Shown here piece by piece: positions 54,547-64,000 of a stretch of 64,000 nucleotides of DNA (position 1 is the first letter of the stretch; each line of letters starts with the position of its first letter). Made by a program: the position numbers and the translations under genes. Under the pieces are notes generated by a model, which worked only from the letters and a program-made list of their open reading frames with translations, ran no database searches and was not told where the DNA came from. Source of the DNA: Siphonodentalium dalli (taxonomy: Eukaryota; Mollusca; Scaphopoda; Gadilida; Siphonodentaliidae); contig CP136063.1 of NCBI GenBank assembly GCA_032622095.1, forward strand, positions 206,013,934 to 206,077,933, read 5' to 3'.

Positions 54547-54710
54547 ATAGAACCGCATGAGTGTCTGGATTTTGACGAATTATCGCACTCGATTTGTTGG
54601 CGGAACGCGATACCTCTCGTGCGGGACTGCGTCCCGCACTCGAGGTATCGCTCCGCCAACAAATCTCGTGCGATAATTTCGTCAAAATCCAGACACTCAT
54701 GCGGTTCTAT
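54547..54710. repeat. Fold-back inverted repeat, nearly perfect
   Basis: Arms of about 80 bp: atagaaccgcatgagtgtct, ggattttgacgaattatcgc, actcgatttgttggcggaac, gcgatacctctcgtgcggga are mirrored with few changes. The centre lies at about 54628 with essentially no loop (gggactgcgtccc). Confidence 0.93.
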
Positions 54711-55100
54711 CTATATATCCAATACCCTAATAGTAAATTGATCTTCTGGAACGAGGCTCCTACATGCTACAGATAATTTCTGGGGGTTATATCTTCCGGA
54801 ACGAGGTTTCTATGTGATACTTACAATTATTGCGGGATGGATTGTAATTTATCATATAATTGGCCACGAACCCCGGCCTCATATTTTTTAGTAGGACACA
54901 CGTGTAATATCGGCACGCGCATTGACATAAAAGCTTAGCGTTCTAATGATATCGATTTAAATGCCGGATCTGTATTATTATGTTAATTAGAATATAGTTA
55001 TGATATATTCAATTTGTGACGGGTTATTTTGTGTTGACTGTTAGATAAACATGGATGATATATAAAGGGTGGTTGCACAATTTTGTCAACAAGAAAAGAT
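54711..55100. other. No gene seen
   Basis: A short direct repeat, atcttctggaacgaggctcct / atcttccggaacgaggtttct, split as ggaacgagg at 54748 and 54798. Otherwise unsupported. Confidence 0.4.
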
Positions 55101-55103
55101 ACA

Positions 55104-55463
55104 TTTAAAGTGATGTGAAACACCCCGCTGGTGTGTTCCAAACGGAACAGCAAATAATCATGACAAAATAGGTTATTTTAAAATCCAGAGAGTCAGAAAA
55201 CTGCATCACTGTTAGTACCGAATTACGCATGCAGTGACAATTATTGGCGCAATGATTGCCTTAAAGTGTTTGCCCAATATAGTAGATATTTACATGTACA
55301 TGTGCGTTGTCCAACCGTTGTGTTCTCTTATATGGTACAGTCAATGTGTTTGACAATCTCAGTTCTTTGCTACATTTTTACAATAGGGATAGTGTTTGGA
55401 TATCTGATTGGTTGATAACTGATTGGTTGTATTCAATGAAATAAGTCCACAATATGTCTTTAA
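55104..55463 (-). mobile_element. Family D-like MITE, copy 4, inverted and strongly diverged
   Basis: The left end aaagtgatgtgaaacacccc and right end aagtccacaatatgtcttta are the reverse-complemented ends of family D, at the right spacing (about 360 bp). The interior is not clearly alignable by eye, so this may be a related subfamily. Confidence 0.55.
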
Positions 55464-55739
55464 AAGTGGCAGCAATGTAGAATACTTGAAATATTTTACA
55501 AACATAATCATAAAGACCATGTCATGCATGGATCAAGTTCATGCTATACTTTCAGAATGAACATATTCCCTTTAACACTTTCCATCAAAACACTCATTTA
55601 TGAGTAGTTATCACATATGAAATTAATGTTCAGATGATAAGTTCAATAAACTACCCTTATTGAACCTATTATCTAAACATTTCACTCAATAAATAGGACT
55701 CATTCTGTACTTGTATTTATCTGTCGTCTGCTTATATTA

Positions 55740-56290
55740 CCTGTACATCCATGCAAATCAATAACATTCCTTTCCGATGTAAACATTTAACTTCAATTTA
55801 ATTCGATTTTACAGAATGCGGTATAAAATTTCACCAAAAAAAAATTACAATTGGGATTCTAGTAAAATTTTAACAAGAAATAAGCAGAACTGTGTAATGT
55901 AAGTGATGTATACCATAACCAACGAATATTCCAACTCATTGGAACCAAAATTGTTACTTTGGCTCAAAATGGCTGCTAAAATGCCCGCCATAATATGGAA
56001 AATGGTAGATATTGCCCCAGCGTTCCCTGCAATCGCTTACAATTTGTGGTTGATGTGTAAAATTGGCTCTTCATTTGAATACTAACATTTCTGATGCACT
56101 TTGGTTAATTGCTACTATTGTCATCGCTAACATTACCAGAAAAGCTCTCACAAACTTGACAAAAATATCGGCAAAAATTCACTTTTCAGGTTCAAACCAT
56201 TTTTTTCTCAAGTAAAATGTAATTATCTTTGGTATGTACATGCCTGCAAATCAATAACATACCTTTCCGATGTAAACATTTAACTGACTG
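55740..56290 (+). repeat. Dispersed repeat G copy 1 within direct repeats
   Basis: Text at 55798-56000 (aattcgattttacagaatgc, aattgggattctagt, gcagaactgtgtaatgtaag, cattggaaccaaaattgtta, ctttggctcaaaatggctgc) matches 63097-63290. It is bounded by a direct repeat of gcaaatcaataacat(t/a)cc / tttccgatgtaaacatttaa at 55755 and 56247. At 56314-56320 gggttaa preceded by attgaaa looks like a solo piggyBac-type end. Confidence 0.65.
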
Positions 56291-56324
56291 GGAAAATGCA
56301 TTTAGTATTGAAAGGGTTAAATAA

Positions 56325-57400
56325 TAAAAAAATACTGTACTGGCCCCTTCTATCCCCTGCTTCCGACGCACATGTATGTGTTGGCTTATACCTCTGACGC
56401 CAGAAAAAGAACAAACACAAATGGATAAGGTAGGCCGACAAATGCACGAAATACTGACAAACATGTTTTATATATTCTGGAAAAAAACACTTGCGGGAAA
56501 GTTACATACAATTTTATACAATTATACGCTCTTTATTTTTACTTTATCGGGAATTGACTAATCAGGGACGCTCTTTATTCTCAAATATATTCATAGACAC
56601 TATAAAACTGTTTGTGCAACAAATGCCTGACATTTCCACAAACTGTCTGAATGAATGTAAACTCCGAATAACGTTTATAAGAAATGAGAATAGCTCAAAT
56701 GTGATGTCTTCAAGTTTCTTGCACACAAGACGACTCCGATATTTCACGAATCCGAGGTCATCAAATTGACCTTGACATTTATTATTATTGAATTAGGTCA
56801 TGTTGTGACAGTACAGTCAGGTCCAAAACATTCCGAGCACAATCAAGTCAACTCTATTAAGACGAATTATTCATGAATTTAGATTTCTTTTGAAATCAAA
56901 TTATGCTTTGTCAAATATAATCAGAAGTCGGTGTACCATACATGTACATTCATTTATGAATCTTCATGTTTTATTAATTATAGGTTCTTGTTCATGTATT
57001 TTCAACATATTGGCCCACACTCATACATTTAACCATATAGGTCTATATATATACCTCGTATATTATGGAGTTATTCATTTCTACTATGACGTAAGTCCTC
57101 GTTGCGGGTCAATTAGATAGCATACACGTCAAGTCACATATATGCACTTTTTGGCAATACTTTCATGAGAAAATAACAAGCGGAACTTGAAATGTTAATT
57201 GACCGTCTATTGAATCATTGATTCGTACTCGAGGACTTACCAGAAACATATACCCGCCGAATACAACACATCATTAAAATAATATGTACATCATATTACG
57301 GTTAGATCTAGTAACAATGCACGGACTATGCATATTCATGCTTGCATCTTTAATTCATTCTGAAGTGGAGGGCATACATTTCATCCATTCCATTATAGGT
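56325..57400. other. 5' flank of the LINE, no gene seen
   Basis: AT-rich. Short open frames on both strands near 56490-56770 are not supported by any domain. The last part may be the 5' UTR of the LINE at 57408, but no gag-like ORF is visible. Confidence 0.4.
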
Positions 57401-57407
57401 CGTATTC

Positions 57408-59198
57408 ATGGCTACACATAACATAAATCTGAGTGAGGTTCGGGATTCTGATGAATATAACTTTACAATGAAATGGAACGAAGCGGAACAGGAAAATGAC
57501 GACTATTTAAATTCTGCTATTAATACTTGCAATGAATGTGGATACATTTCACCATCTCACACTATAGATCAAGCAAATAAAAAACCAAAATTTTCAGTAT
57601 TCAGCCTCAACTGTCGAAGCATCAATGCAAATTTCGATTCTTTGTGTAATCTCCTATGCGAATTAAAGTCTAATAATAATTCATTCGACGTTATTGCTTT
57701 AACTGAAACATTTAAAATACGACAAGCATCGCACTTTCAAATACCGGGATATCACCCTATGGAATTCAAGTGTAGAGCTGATGACGATGATGGTAGAGGT
57801 GGTGTGTGCCTTTACATAAAAGATTCCATTCACTATAAAAATCAACCCGACCTTAGTGAATTTATTCCACACGTAATAGAAACAATATTCGTGGAAATTA
57901 ACCCAGGAAAAAATGACTCTCGGATAATCGGCTGCGTTTACAGACCAAATACCGCACCAAAGGCCAACATTGATCAATTTTTAAAAACATTCGACGATAT
58001 TCTAGAAAAAATTAATAACCACAAATCATATATATCAGGAGACTTTAATATTGACCTACTCAATTTCAACTCGCATACAAAAACGAATGACTTCATAAAT
58101 AACATTTTCACAAGAGGATTCGTGCCAAGGATAACTAAACCTACTCGAATGACTGATAATTCAGCAACTCTCATCGATAATATATATACCAATAACCTAC
58201 AAGGCGAATGTAAATCTGGCATAATCACATGCGACGTTTCCGATCACTTCGGCATATTTTATTCCGAATCTAACCAAAAGAGACAAAACAGCCCCAATAA
58301 TAATGAAACTATCACTAACCAAAGAAGTTTTAGTCCTGATAATATAATTAGATTCAAAAATCTTTTTAATTCTTGTACCTTTGACTCCGTTACATCTTGT
58401 AGAAGTGTCGACCAAGCATATGAAATCTTCTTAGATATATATATGAATGCATATGAACTAGCTTTCCCCATCAAAAGTCGACATATACCCAAAAAATTCA
58501 TAAAACGCGAACCTTGGATGACATCTGGATTGATTAAGTCAAGTATTGTTAAAAATCAGTTATATTTACGCAAATTGAATAAACCCACGGAAACGAACGT
58601 AAATAAATATTTGAGTTATCGTACCCTATATAATAAACTAATCAGAAGGAGTAAAAATATATACTACACAAATATCTTAGAAGTAAATAAAAATAACTTA
58701 AAGAAAACATGGGAAATACTTAAGGGTGCATTGAAAATAAATGTAAACACAAATAATAACCCCAAGACCTTTACCGAAAACGGAATAGAACTTGAAAATT
58801 CCAAACTCATATCGGAAAAGTTCAATGACTTTTTCTCAAAAATTGGGCGGGAAACTAGCCAACTCAATGAACATGAAAATGACTCTCATTTTACAGAATT
58901 TCTCCATAACCGCAAACCAGACGACATAAATTTCAAAATAATTCCGACGTCTATACAGGAGATCATCCTCAAATGTTTCTCTATGACTGGGAAAGTATCA
59001 AGGGATTTCAATGGTATATCAACTAAACTTATCAAGGAAACAATTGAGGAGATAGCGCCAGCATTATTGCATATTTTTAACTTGTCCTTAAAGCATGGAA
59101 TAGTCCCTAACAAAATGAAAATTTCTAAAGTAGTCCCAATCCCTAAAAATACTACCACTCAACTACAGACCTATCAGCATTCTTCCAGCTCTCTCTAA
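57408..59198 (+). pseudogene. LINE endonuclease and N-terminal RT segment
   Basis: A 596-codon frame from ATG. Apurinic-like endonuclease (EEP) landmarks: F-S-L-N-C-R-S (N68), A-L-T-E-T (E100), GGVCLYIKDS (131-140), G-C-V-Y-R-P (175-180), S-G-D-F-N-I-D-L (210-217) and S-D-H (278-280), all catalytic positions kept. A helical linker follows, then the RT entry: S-L-K-H-G-I-V-P-N-K-M-K-I-S-K-V-V-P-I-P-K (about 562-583). The frame is then lost: the expected N-Y-R-P-I-S-I-L-P block is in another frame from about 59160. Nuclear/cytoplasmic ribonucleoprotein role expected when intact. AT-rich codon use like its neighbours. Confidence 0.9.
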
Positions 59199-60330
59199 AA
59201 TCCTCTCTAAAATAATGCATAAACGATTACTAGACTTTTTAAATGAACAAAACATACTCTATAAACACCAATACGGCTTCCGCCCTCATCATTCAACTTT
59301 CCATCCTGTATTACACCTCCTCGATCAAGTTGTCTCAAATAATGACAAAATAACAAGAGACTCAACTTTAGCTCTATTTCTCGACCTCTCAAAAGCATTT
59401 GACACGATAAACCACGATATTTTACTTCATAAACTAGATCACTATGGCATACGAGGCACAGCATATTCATGGTTTCAGAGTTATCTGCAAAATAGAAGGC
59501 AATATGTTGAACTCAATGGTAACAAATCTAATTTAACGGAAGTGACGTGTGTAGTGCCCCAGTGATCAATTCTCGGACCGATAATTTTCTTAATTTACGT
59601 TAACGATATGTCAAATTTGACAACCATGGATATCTTATCATACGCGGACGATACTACTCTAGTAACTGGTGGAAAAAATGGCATCCTTGTAGAAAGTTAT
59701 GTGAATAATGAGTTACGCAACATATTTGCTTGGTGCTGTAGCAATAAGTTAGTGATCAATATTAAAAAAAGCAACTATATGCTAATACACCCAGAGAACA
59801 ATGATGACAAATGGAACTTTATAAAAGTTTACTTGAATAATACAGAACTAAAAAAGATAGGAAATCTTGAGCACGAATCCTCCACAAAATTCTTAGGAAT
59901 CCATATTGATGAAAACCTGACTTTCAAAAAACATGTGTCCTCTGTTTGTTCTAAAATGGTGAATGCCATATACCACATCAATAAAGTTAAACACTTCTTT
60001 CCTGGTAGCGCACTTAAAACATTATACTATGCTCTAATACAACGCCATCTTGTCTACGGTGTTCAAATATGGGGACACGTCCCTGCGGTCAAAAAAAATT
60101 TCATGCTTCAAAAACGCGCGATACGAGTTTTATGTAATAAAAAATATAGAAGCCACACAGAACCTCTTTTTAAAAAAGAAAATATACTCAAAATATACGA
60201 CATCCACAAAGTCCAAGCGGCTGTTTTCATGCATGATTGGTATCATATGCGCTTAATAGAATCATTCACCGACATGTTTACCAAACGCAAAAACGGACCA
60301 GACACCCGGCAAAAGCACCCACTATTTTAA
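59161..60330 (+). pseudogene. LINE reverse transcriptase segment
   Basis: Reads N-Y-R-P-I-S-I-L-P, YGFRPHHSTFHP, LFLDLSKAFDTINHD (first catalytic Asp), YGIRGTAYSWFQSYL, then the V-P-Q-stop at 59563. Downstream in the same element: FLIYVNDM, LSYADDTTLV (both catalytic Asp), FAWCCSNKLVINIKKS, TKFLGIHIDENLTF, VYGVQIWGH, LQKRAIRVLCNKKYRSHTEP and FMHDWYHMR. The stop is a single change in an otherwise intact motif. Same clade as the other two LINE fragments. Confidence 0.9.
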
Positions 60331-60544
60331 AAAAAACCAAGAACATCTTGGTCCCAACAACTACCATTCCATTCTTATCCAACTACATGGAACAACTTGG
60401 ATAATGAATTTACATCATACCAAACCAGACACACATTCAAACGCCGTGTACATGCCGATTGCATTTAAAAAATATGCTGCAACAATTAAATGCAACAATC
60501 AAAGATGTCCCGACTGTGTGGTAGCTCGTCAATAGTGTAACCTC

Positions 60545-61265
60545 CCGTACATATATCGCAATCTACAACCTCACTCAGCACACTCCTACTCGACTTCCAA
60601 AGAACATGACACTGACAAGAAAGAGACAAACCATCGAGTATGATGTTGGTGGCCCTGCTGATTTAGTGGGGCAAAGCGATACTCTGATGAACAAGTATCG
60701 TAATATTTCTAAATTTTCTTTTTTCCGCTCTTTGAAAATCAAAGCGATTCGAGGAAAAGACAGTGTCTTCGCGACACACTCAAGAACATATACATGTTAA
60801 TATATTGTGATAATTTGCGGCTATGGTTGTCACAGAACGATCGGAAGAGCCATCTTGATTATGTCCGCTATGCAACAACAAACGCAGATATAGAGGATCT
60901 TTTTTTTTTATCACATATCGCATTTTAGCAAACGAAAAACGATCTCTAAACGGCTGGGGTTAAAACAAATTAAAATTGATTTACTTATCACAACCAAAGA
61001 TGAAGTAAAGACTCATTAAAAAATATATATAGTTCCATCTTAAATGTGTCTTTTCGTGTTGACATAATTGTTCAACAACCCTTATCATCCATGTTTATCT
61101 CACAGTCAACTCTAAATAACCAAAAACAAATTGAATATCAGAATTATATTATAACTAGCATAATAATAACATTGATATATATCATTGCGCTAAGCTATTA
61201 TGTCACTTCGCATGTTGATAATACACGCGTGTCTTACCAAATAAATATGAGGCCGGGTTTAGGGG
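60545..61265. other. 3' flank of LINE, no gene seen
   Basis: AT-rich. A 64-codon plus frame at 60606-60800 (MTLTRKRQTIEYDVGGPADL...) has reasonable composition but no domain I know and no splice context; left uncalled. Confidence 0.35.
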
Positions 61266-61271
61266 CTCATT

Positions 61272-61446
61272 ATGTGATAAATAGAGGATATGAAATGAGT
61301 GTTTCTCTCATATGATATTTATGAAACGAGTCTAAGAATTTTCAGTTTTCTCGAGCCTCTGGCGAGAGAAAACTGAAAATTCGTGACGAGTTTCATAAAT
61401 ATCATATGAGAGAAACACGAATTACATATTCTATTTATCATATGAC
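61272..61446. repeat. Fold-back inverted repeat, nearly perfect
   Basis: Arms of about 80 bp: tgataaatagaggatatgaa, gtgtttctctcatatgatat, ttatgaaacgagtc, gaattttcagttttctcgag are mirrored on the right. The centre gcctctggc lies at about 61357. The outer text attctatttatc recurs at 61667, suggesting a wider or duplicated element. Confidence 0.92.
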
Positions 61447-61449
61447 ACC

Positions 61450-62495
61450 TATAAATTGATTATGATGTCCAAAACGCACACAAATCACTAAATAGCTATA
61501 TGACATCGGCAGCAAAAGGTTAATGTGACGTCACTTCATTGCACCGGAAGCCCAATTACACCTGGTAACTAGCAGAAATAATATGCACGCGAAGATATAG
61601 TGCGCTATTCTGTTCTCAGTTTGTGACATTATATCGTATGTTTATTAGATAAATACGAATTGCATATTCTATTTATCGTATAACAATGTCCAAAACTATA
61701 TATTTCAAGATTATAATTGCGGGAATTTCGGCATCGCGTTGATTGACGCGCACGAATTTGATCTGCATTTAGTTAGAAATGCGGCTCGGCCCCGGCTGCC
61801 ATTCAGCCAATCAGAACACACTTTTTGTCAACAAACCAATCAAATTATCGGAAGGTGATATGAACTAGTAATTCATATGAAATTGATTTATGACATACTT
61901 TCCAACGTAAATAATGATTGAGTCATATGATAAATGAAATTATGTCAAAACATGTATATTTTTTAATGGTTTATATAGATCAAGCTCCTTCTTCGAATTA
62001 TTCGGATTATATTAGTCAAAGACCTCTAAACTGACATTGTATAAATAAGAACGCTAATTTTTCTTAACAGTGTAATTTTCCCTCATCAACATAGCTAAAT
62101 CAGCAGGACCCACGAGCAGCATATCAAATTAGCAGGACCACTCGTCCGGGAGCTTCAGGATTAAGGTCTTTGATATGTTACCGCGTATTTATTACATTCA
62201 AAAGTGGAATATACTAACCAGAATAATCACTTGATTAAACTGGTGACGTGACATAATTAATTCGAGGTAGGGACTATTTCGTAAAACACTCGAGCGCAAT
62301 GCGTTCTCTTGTTTGTATAACATTCGAAATCGTGAGTTGCCTACATAATAATGTCTAGTGGCGATTTAAAACCTAAAATTATGCTCGCTTTTGGTACATC
62401 CTGGTCCGGTAGCGGGGATCAAAACACGTCCATAACTACTTTTATGCGGACTTTATCACACCCATATTTGAAATGTCTTAATAAACCATTCTCAC
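61450..62495. other. No gene seen
   Basis: AT-rich. Repeats the motif tatgataaatgaa/attctatttatc seen in the fold-back. A plus frame at 62351-62510 is not supported. Confidence 0.4.
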
Positions 62496-62499
62496 ATGA

Positions 62500-62699
62500 T
62501 TTTGATTCGAGTAGAGAAACCCACCCATCAAAGCTCAGAGTGATTAGATATCGATGTTTGAAATTTGCTGTTTCTATTGTTTGTGGACCAGATCTTTTCC
62601 AGGACCACGTGCTCAAACGGACAAATTGCGGTTGTAAGATGGATAGCTCGAAAATCAACTGGTTATTATTTAGGAGCGTCTGATCGGATTGAGTACCTT
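62500..62699 (+). mobile_element. Family E MITE copy 5, right part
   Basis: gattttgattcgagtagaga, cccacccatcaaagctcaga, gtgattagatatcgatg, cacgtgctcaaacgga, aaattgcgg..gatggatagctcgaaaatca and the right end gatcggattgagtacctt, followed by TA (62700-62701). The left terminus is missing. Confidence 0.78.
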
Positions 62700-62704
62700 T
62701 AAGC

Positions 62705-63090
62705 GATGCTAACACGAAAAAAGTGGCCGTGTAGACACCTGGTACAGACAAGATAGCGTCCATCATGGCCGTCGTTTTTCAGACTAGGAACTAAGTCAGT
62801 TTGATGCAGTTATAGCTGGAAAGTCTTGTAAAATGTATACAAATATATATATTTGTGTGAAGTTGACATAATTCCACCTTTATAGGGCAAAATTAGAAGC
62901 CCCATCCAAGATGGCCACCAAAATGGCCGCCAGAAGTGGAAAATATGACGTTTTTTCACTAATATCTTCTATCAGTTTCTCCTGTTTGGAACTGGTTGAG
63001 AATTGTTACTATATTTTGTATTTATCAAGTTAACGGACCATTTGAGCAATGAAATATGCAATTCGTGGGGTTTTAGCCTCTTGTGGTCCC
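62705..63090. other. Repeat-like flank, no gene
   Basis: Contains ccaagatggccaccaaaatg, gccgcc (62908-62935), text of the same kind as in repeat G. No frame supported. Confidence 0.4.
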
Positions 63091-63096
63091 TCCAAA

Positions 63097-63290
63097 ATTC
63101 GATTTTACAAAATGCGTTTTAAACGTTTACACACAAAATCATAATTGGGATTCTAGTCATATTTCAACAATAAATGATCAGAACTGTGTAATGTAAGTGA
63201 GGCATACCATTTCCCGTAAAATTCCAAATCATTGGAACCAAAATTGTTACTTTGGCTCAAAATGGCTGCAAAAATGGCAGAACTATGAAA
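63097..63290 (+). repeat. Dispersed repeat G, copy 2
   Basis: Aligns with 55798-56000: aattcgattttacaaaatgc, aattgggattctagtcatat, cagaactgtgtaatgtaagt, cattggaaccaaaattgtta, ctttggctcaaaatggctgc. Confidence 0.8.
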
Positions 63291-63469
63291 TGGAACTGTG
63301 AGGGACCATGATATGTGGCTACTCTGGGCCTCTGGCCCATTAGCATCAAAATCGATCAACTATTGTCAGGAAAATCGTTAAAAGTTTCCTCTTTTTGCAT
63401 ACACGCCATCAAGATATAGAACTGACATGACACTATCTATCGATTAATATATCCTTGAATTATTGTGAA

Positions 63470-63800
63470 AAGTATCATGTACAACCCACTCAGTACTATA
63501 CAGTCACTCCATATATGCATAAACACCACACATATGACAATGCAGTCGCTCAATTTATACACATACATCTGACCCATGACTATACAGTCACATTTGGTTA
63601 TACCCGTACACACCACAAATTGTTATACAGTCATGCGTCACAATGTAGACACATCAGGTAACTCCTAAACATGACCCATGACCATATAGTCACTACCCGT
63701 ACACCCATTCCTCACATTCATGACCATAAGTCAATCCTTGTATACATATTCACATCACCATTGGCCATACGGTCACTCCCTGTATACATATTCGCCACTG
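63470..63800. repeat. Diverged tandem repeat, about 45-50 bp, seven units
   Basis: Each unit carries a variant of (c/t)atgac(c/t)atacagtcactc, then c(g/a)tatac(a/c)cat. Cores occur near 63498, 63540, 63577, 63624, 63678, 63720 and 63758. Non-coding. Confidence 0.75.
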
Positions 63801-63814
63801 CCATGACTATTTTC

Positions 63815-63947
63815 TGAGGTGCAAGGGGGAGGGGTGCAAATAGAATTATGCAAAACTTGTGTTTGGTCTGATTCTGATTCAAGGAGGGTGCAGTTGGAAT
63901 TTCCCAAGGTGGACACCCCCAATGGAGACCCTCTAGCCACGTCCCTG
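63815..63947. mobile_element. Right end of a second hAT-like element (family of 2302-4024)
   Basis: Carries one poly-G unit (ggtgcaaatagaattatgca, gattctgattcaagg), then gtgcagttgg, aatttcccaaggtggacacc, and the terminus ccctctagccacgtccctg. It matches 3900-4024. The left end was not found in the window. Confidence 0.8.
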
Positions 63948-64000
63948 ATTATGGACGCCATCTTGTGCGGTTTACCACCGTCAACCGGGGAGCAGTTTTC

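Larger units (their letters stand above)
57408..60540 (+). mobile_element. Near full-length Jockey/CR1-like LINE, recently inactivated
   Basis: One long coding region for endonuclease and reverse transcriptase, in the order of autonomous LINEs that copy RNA at nicked chromosomal DNA. It is broken by three simple lesions: a frameshift at about 59145-59160, a TGA at 59563-59565 inside the V-P-Q-(G)-S-I-L-G box, and frameshifts in the last 200 bp (after 60310 and near 60470-60500). The C-terminus reads C-x4-C-x2-C (CNNQRCPDC) before TAG at about 60534. It shares this tail and much of the RT text with the fragments at 4860-7245 and 23700-24895. No separate ORF1 is seen upstream. Confidence 0.92.

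Noticed and set aside
56300-56320. A complete further piggyBac MITE ending at gggttaa (56314-56320)
   Set aside because: No matching TTAACCC left end was found within 1 kb; noted only as a possible solo end.
62351-62683. 110-codon plus-strand frame
   Set aside because: Its second half is family E MITE sequence; the first half has no support.

Overview
This window reads as nuclear DNA of an animal, most likely a marine invertebrate. It is AT-rich, almost gene-free over long stretches, and packed with dead LINEs and small non-autonomous DNA transposons. The few gene signals are animal-type: a rhodopsin-like GPCR in one exon, a THAP zinc-finger exon ending in a clean GT splice donor, and a signal-peptide exon that breaks off where a von Willebrand A domain should begin. 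There are no operons, bacterial ribosome-binding sites, tRNA or rRNA genes, or CRISPR arrays that I can see. The species cannot be named from the sequence alone.

Layout. 1-4 kb: weak exon candidates, then two hAT-like elements with 7-8 bp target duplications; the second carries a nested MITE and a poly-G tandem array. 4.3-8.8 kb: a fold-back element and two LINE fragments; the first LINE is interrupted by a piggyBac-type MITE (TTAA target) and by a TA-target MITE, and removing each insertion rejoins the local reading frame. 10-11.2 kb: the GPCR on the minus strand. 12-18 kb: fold-back elements, a duplicated NRF1-like promoter module, and a decayed cysteine-peptidase-like gene. 18-25 kb: tandem repeats, RTE/SINE-like repeats, a gag-like ORF with a homopolymer frameshift, and a LINE reverse transcriptase. 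25.8-29.5 kb: the THAP exon followed by a GC-rich minisatellite complex. 30-50 kb: mostly MITEs (families A to E below) and fold-backs. 50.5 kb: the signal-peptide/VWA-type exon. 52-57 kb: nested MITEs. 57.4-60.5 kb: a nearly full-length LINE disabled by two frameshifts and a stop. 61-64 kb: fold-back, MITE ends, a tandem array and one hAT end.

Family names used here: A and B = piggyBac-like MITEs (TTAA + CCCTTT...AAAGGG) sharing a 67-bp palindrome 'H'; C and E = MITEs with AAGG...CCTT ends and TA targets; D = about 360-bp MITE with TTAAAG ends; K and G = other dispersed repeats. The most unusual structure is module H: it occurs seven times in two different MITE families, is inverted-duplicated in B, and is cleanly absent from one A copy. 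Second are the 13-copy hairpin-bearing module inside the 26.3-29.1 kb minisatellite and the peptidase fossil at 17 kb. The protein-coding genes do not form a pathway; they are independent loci in a repeat-rich landscape.
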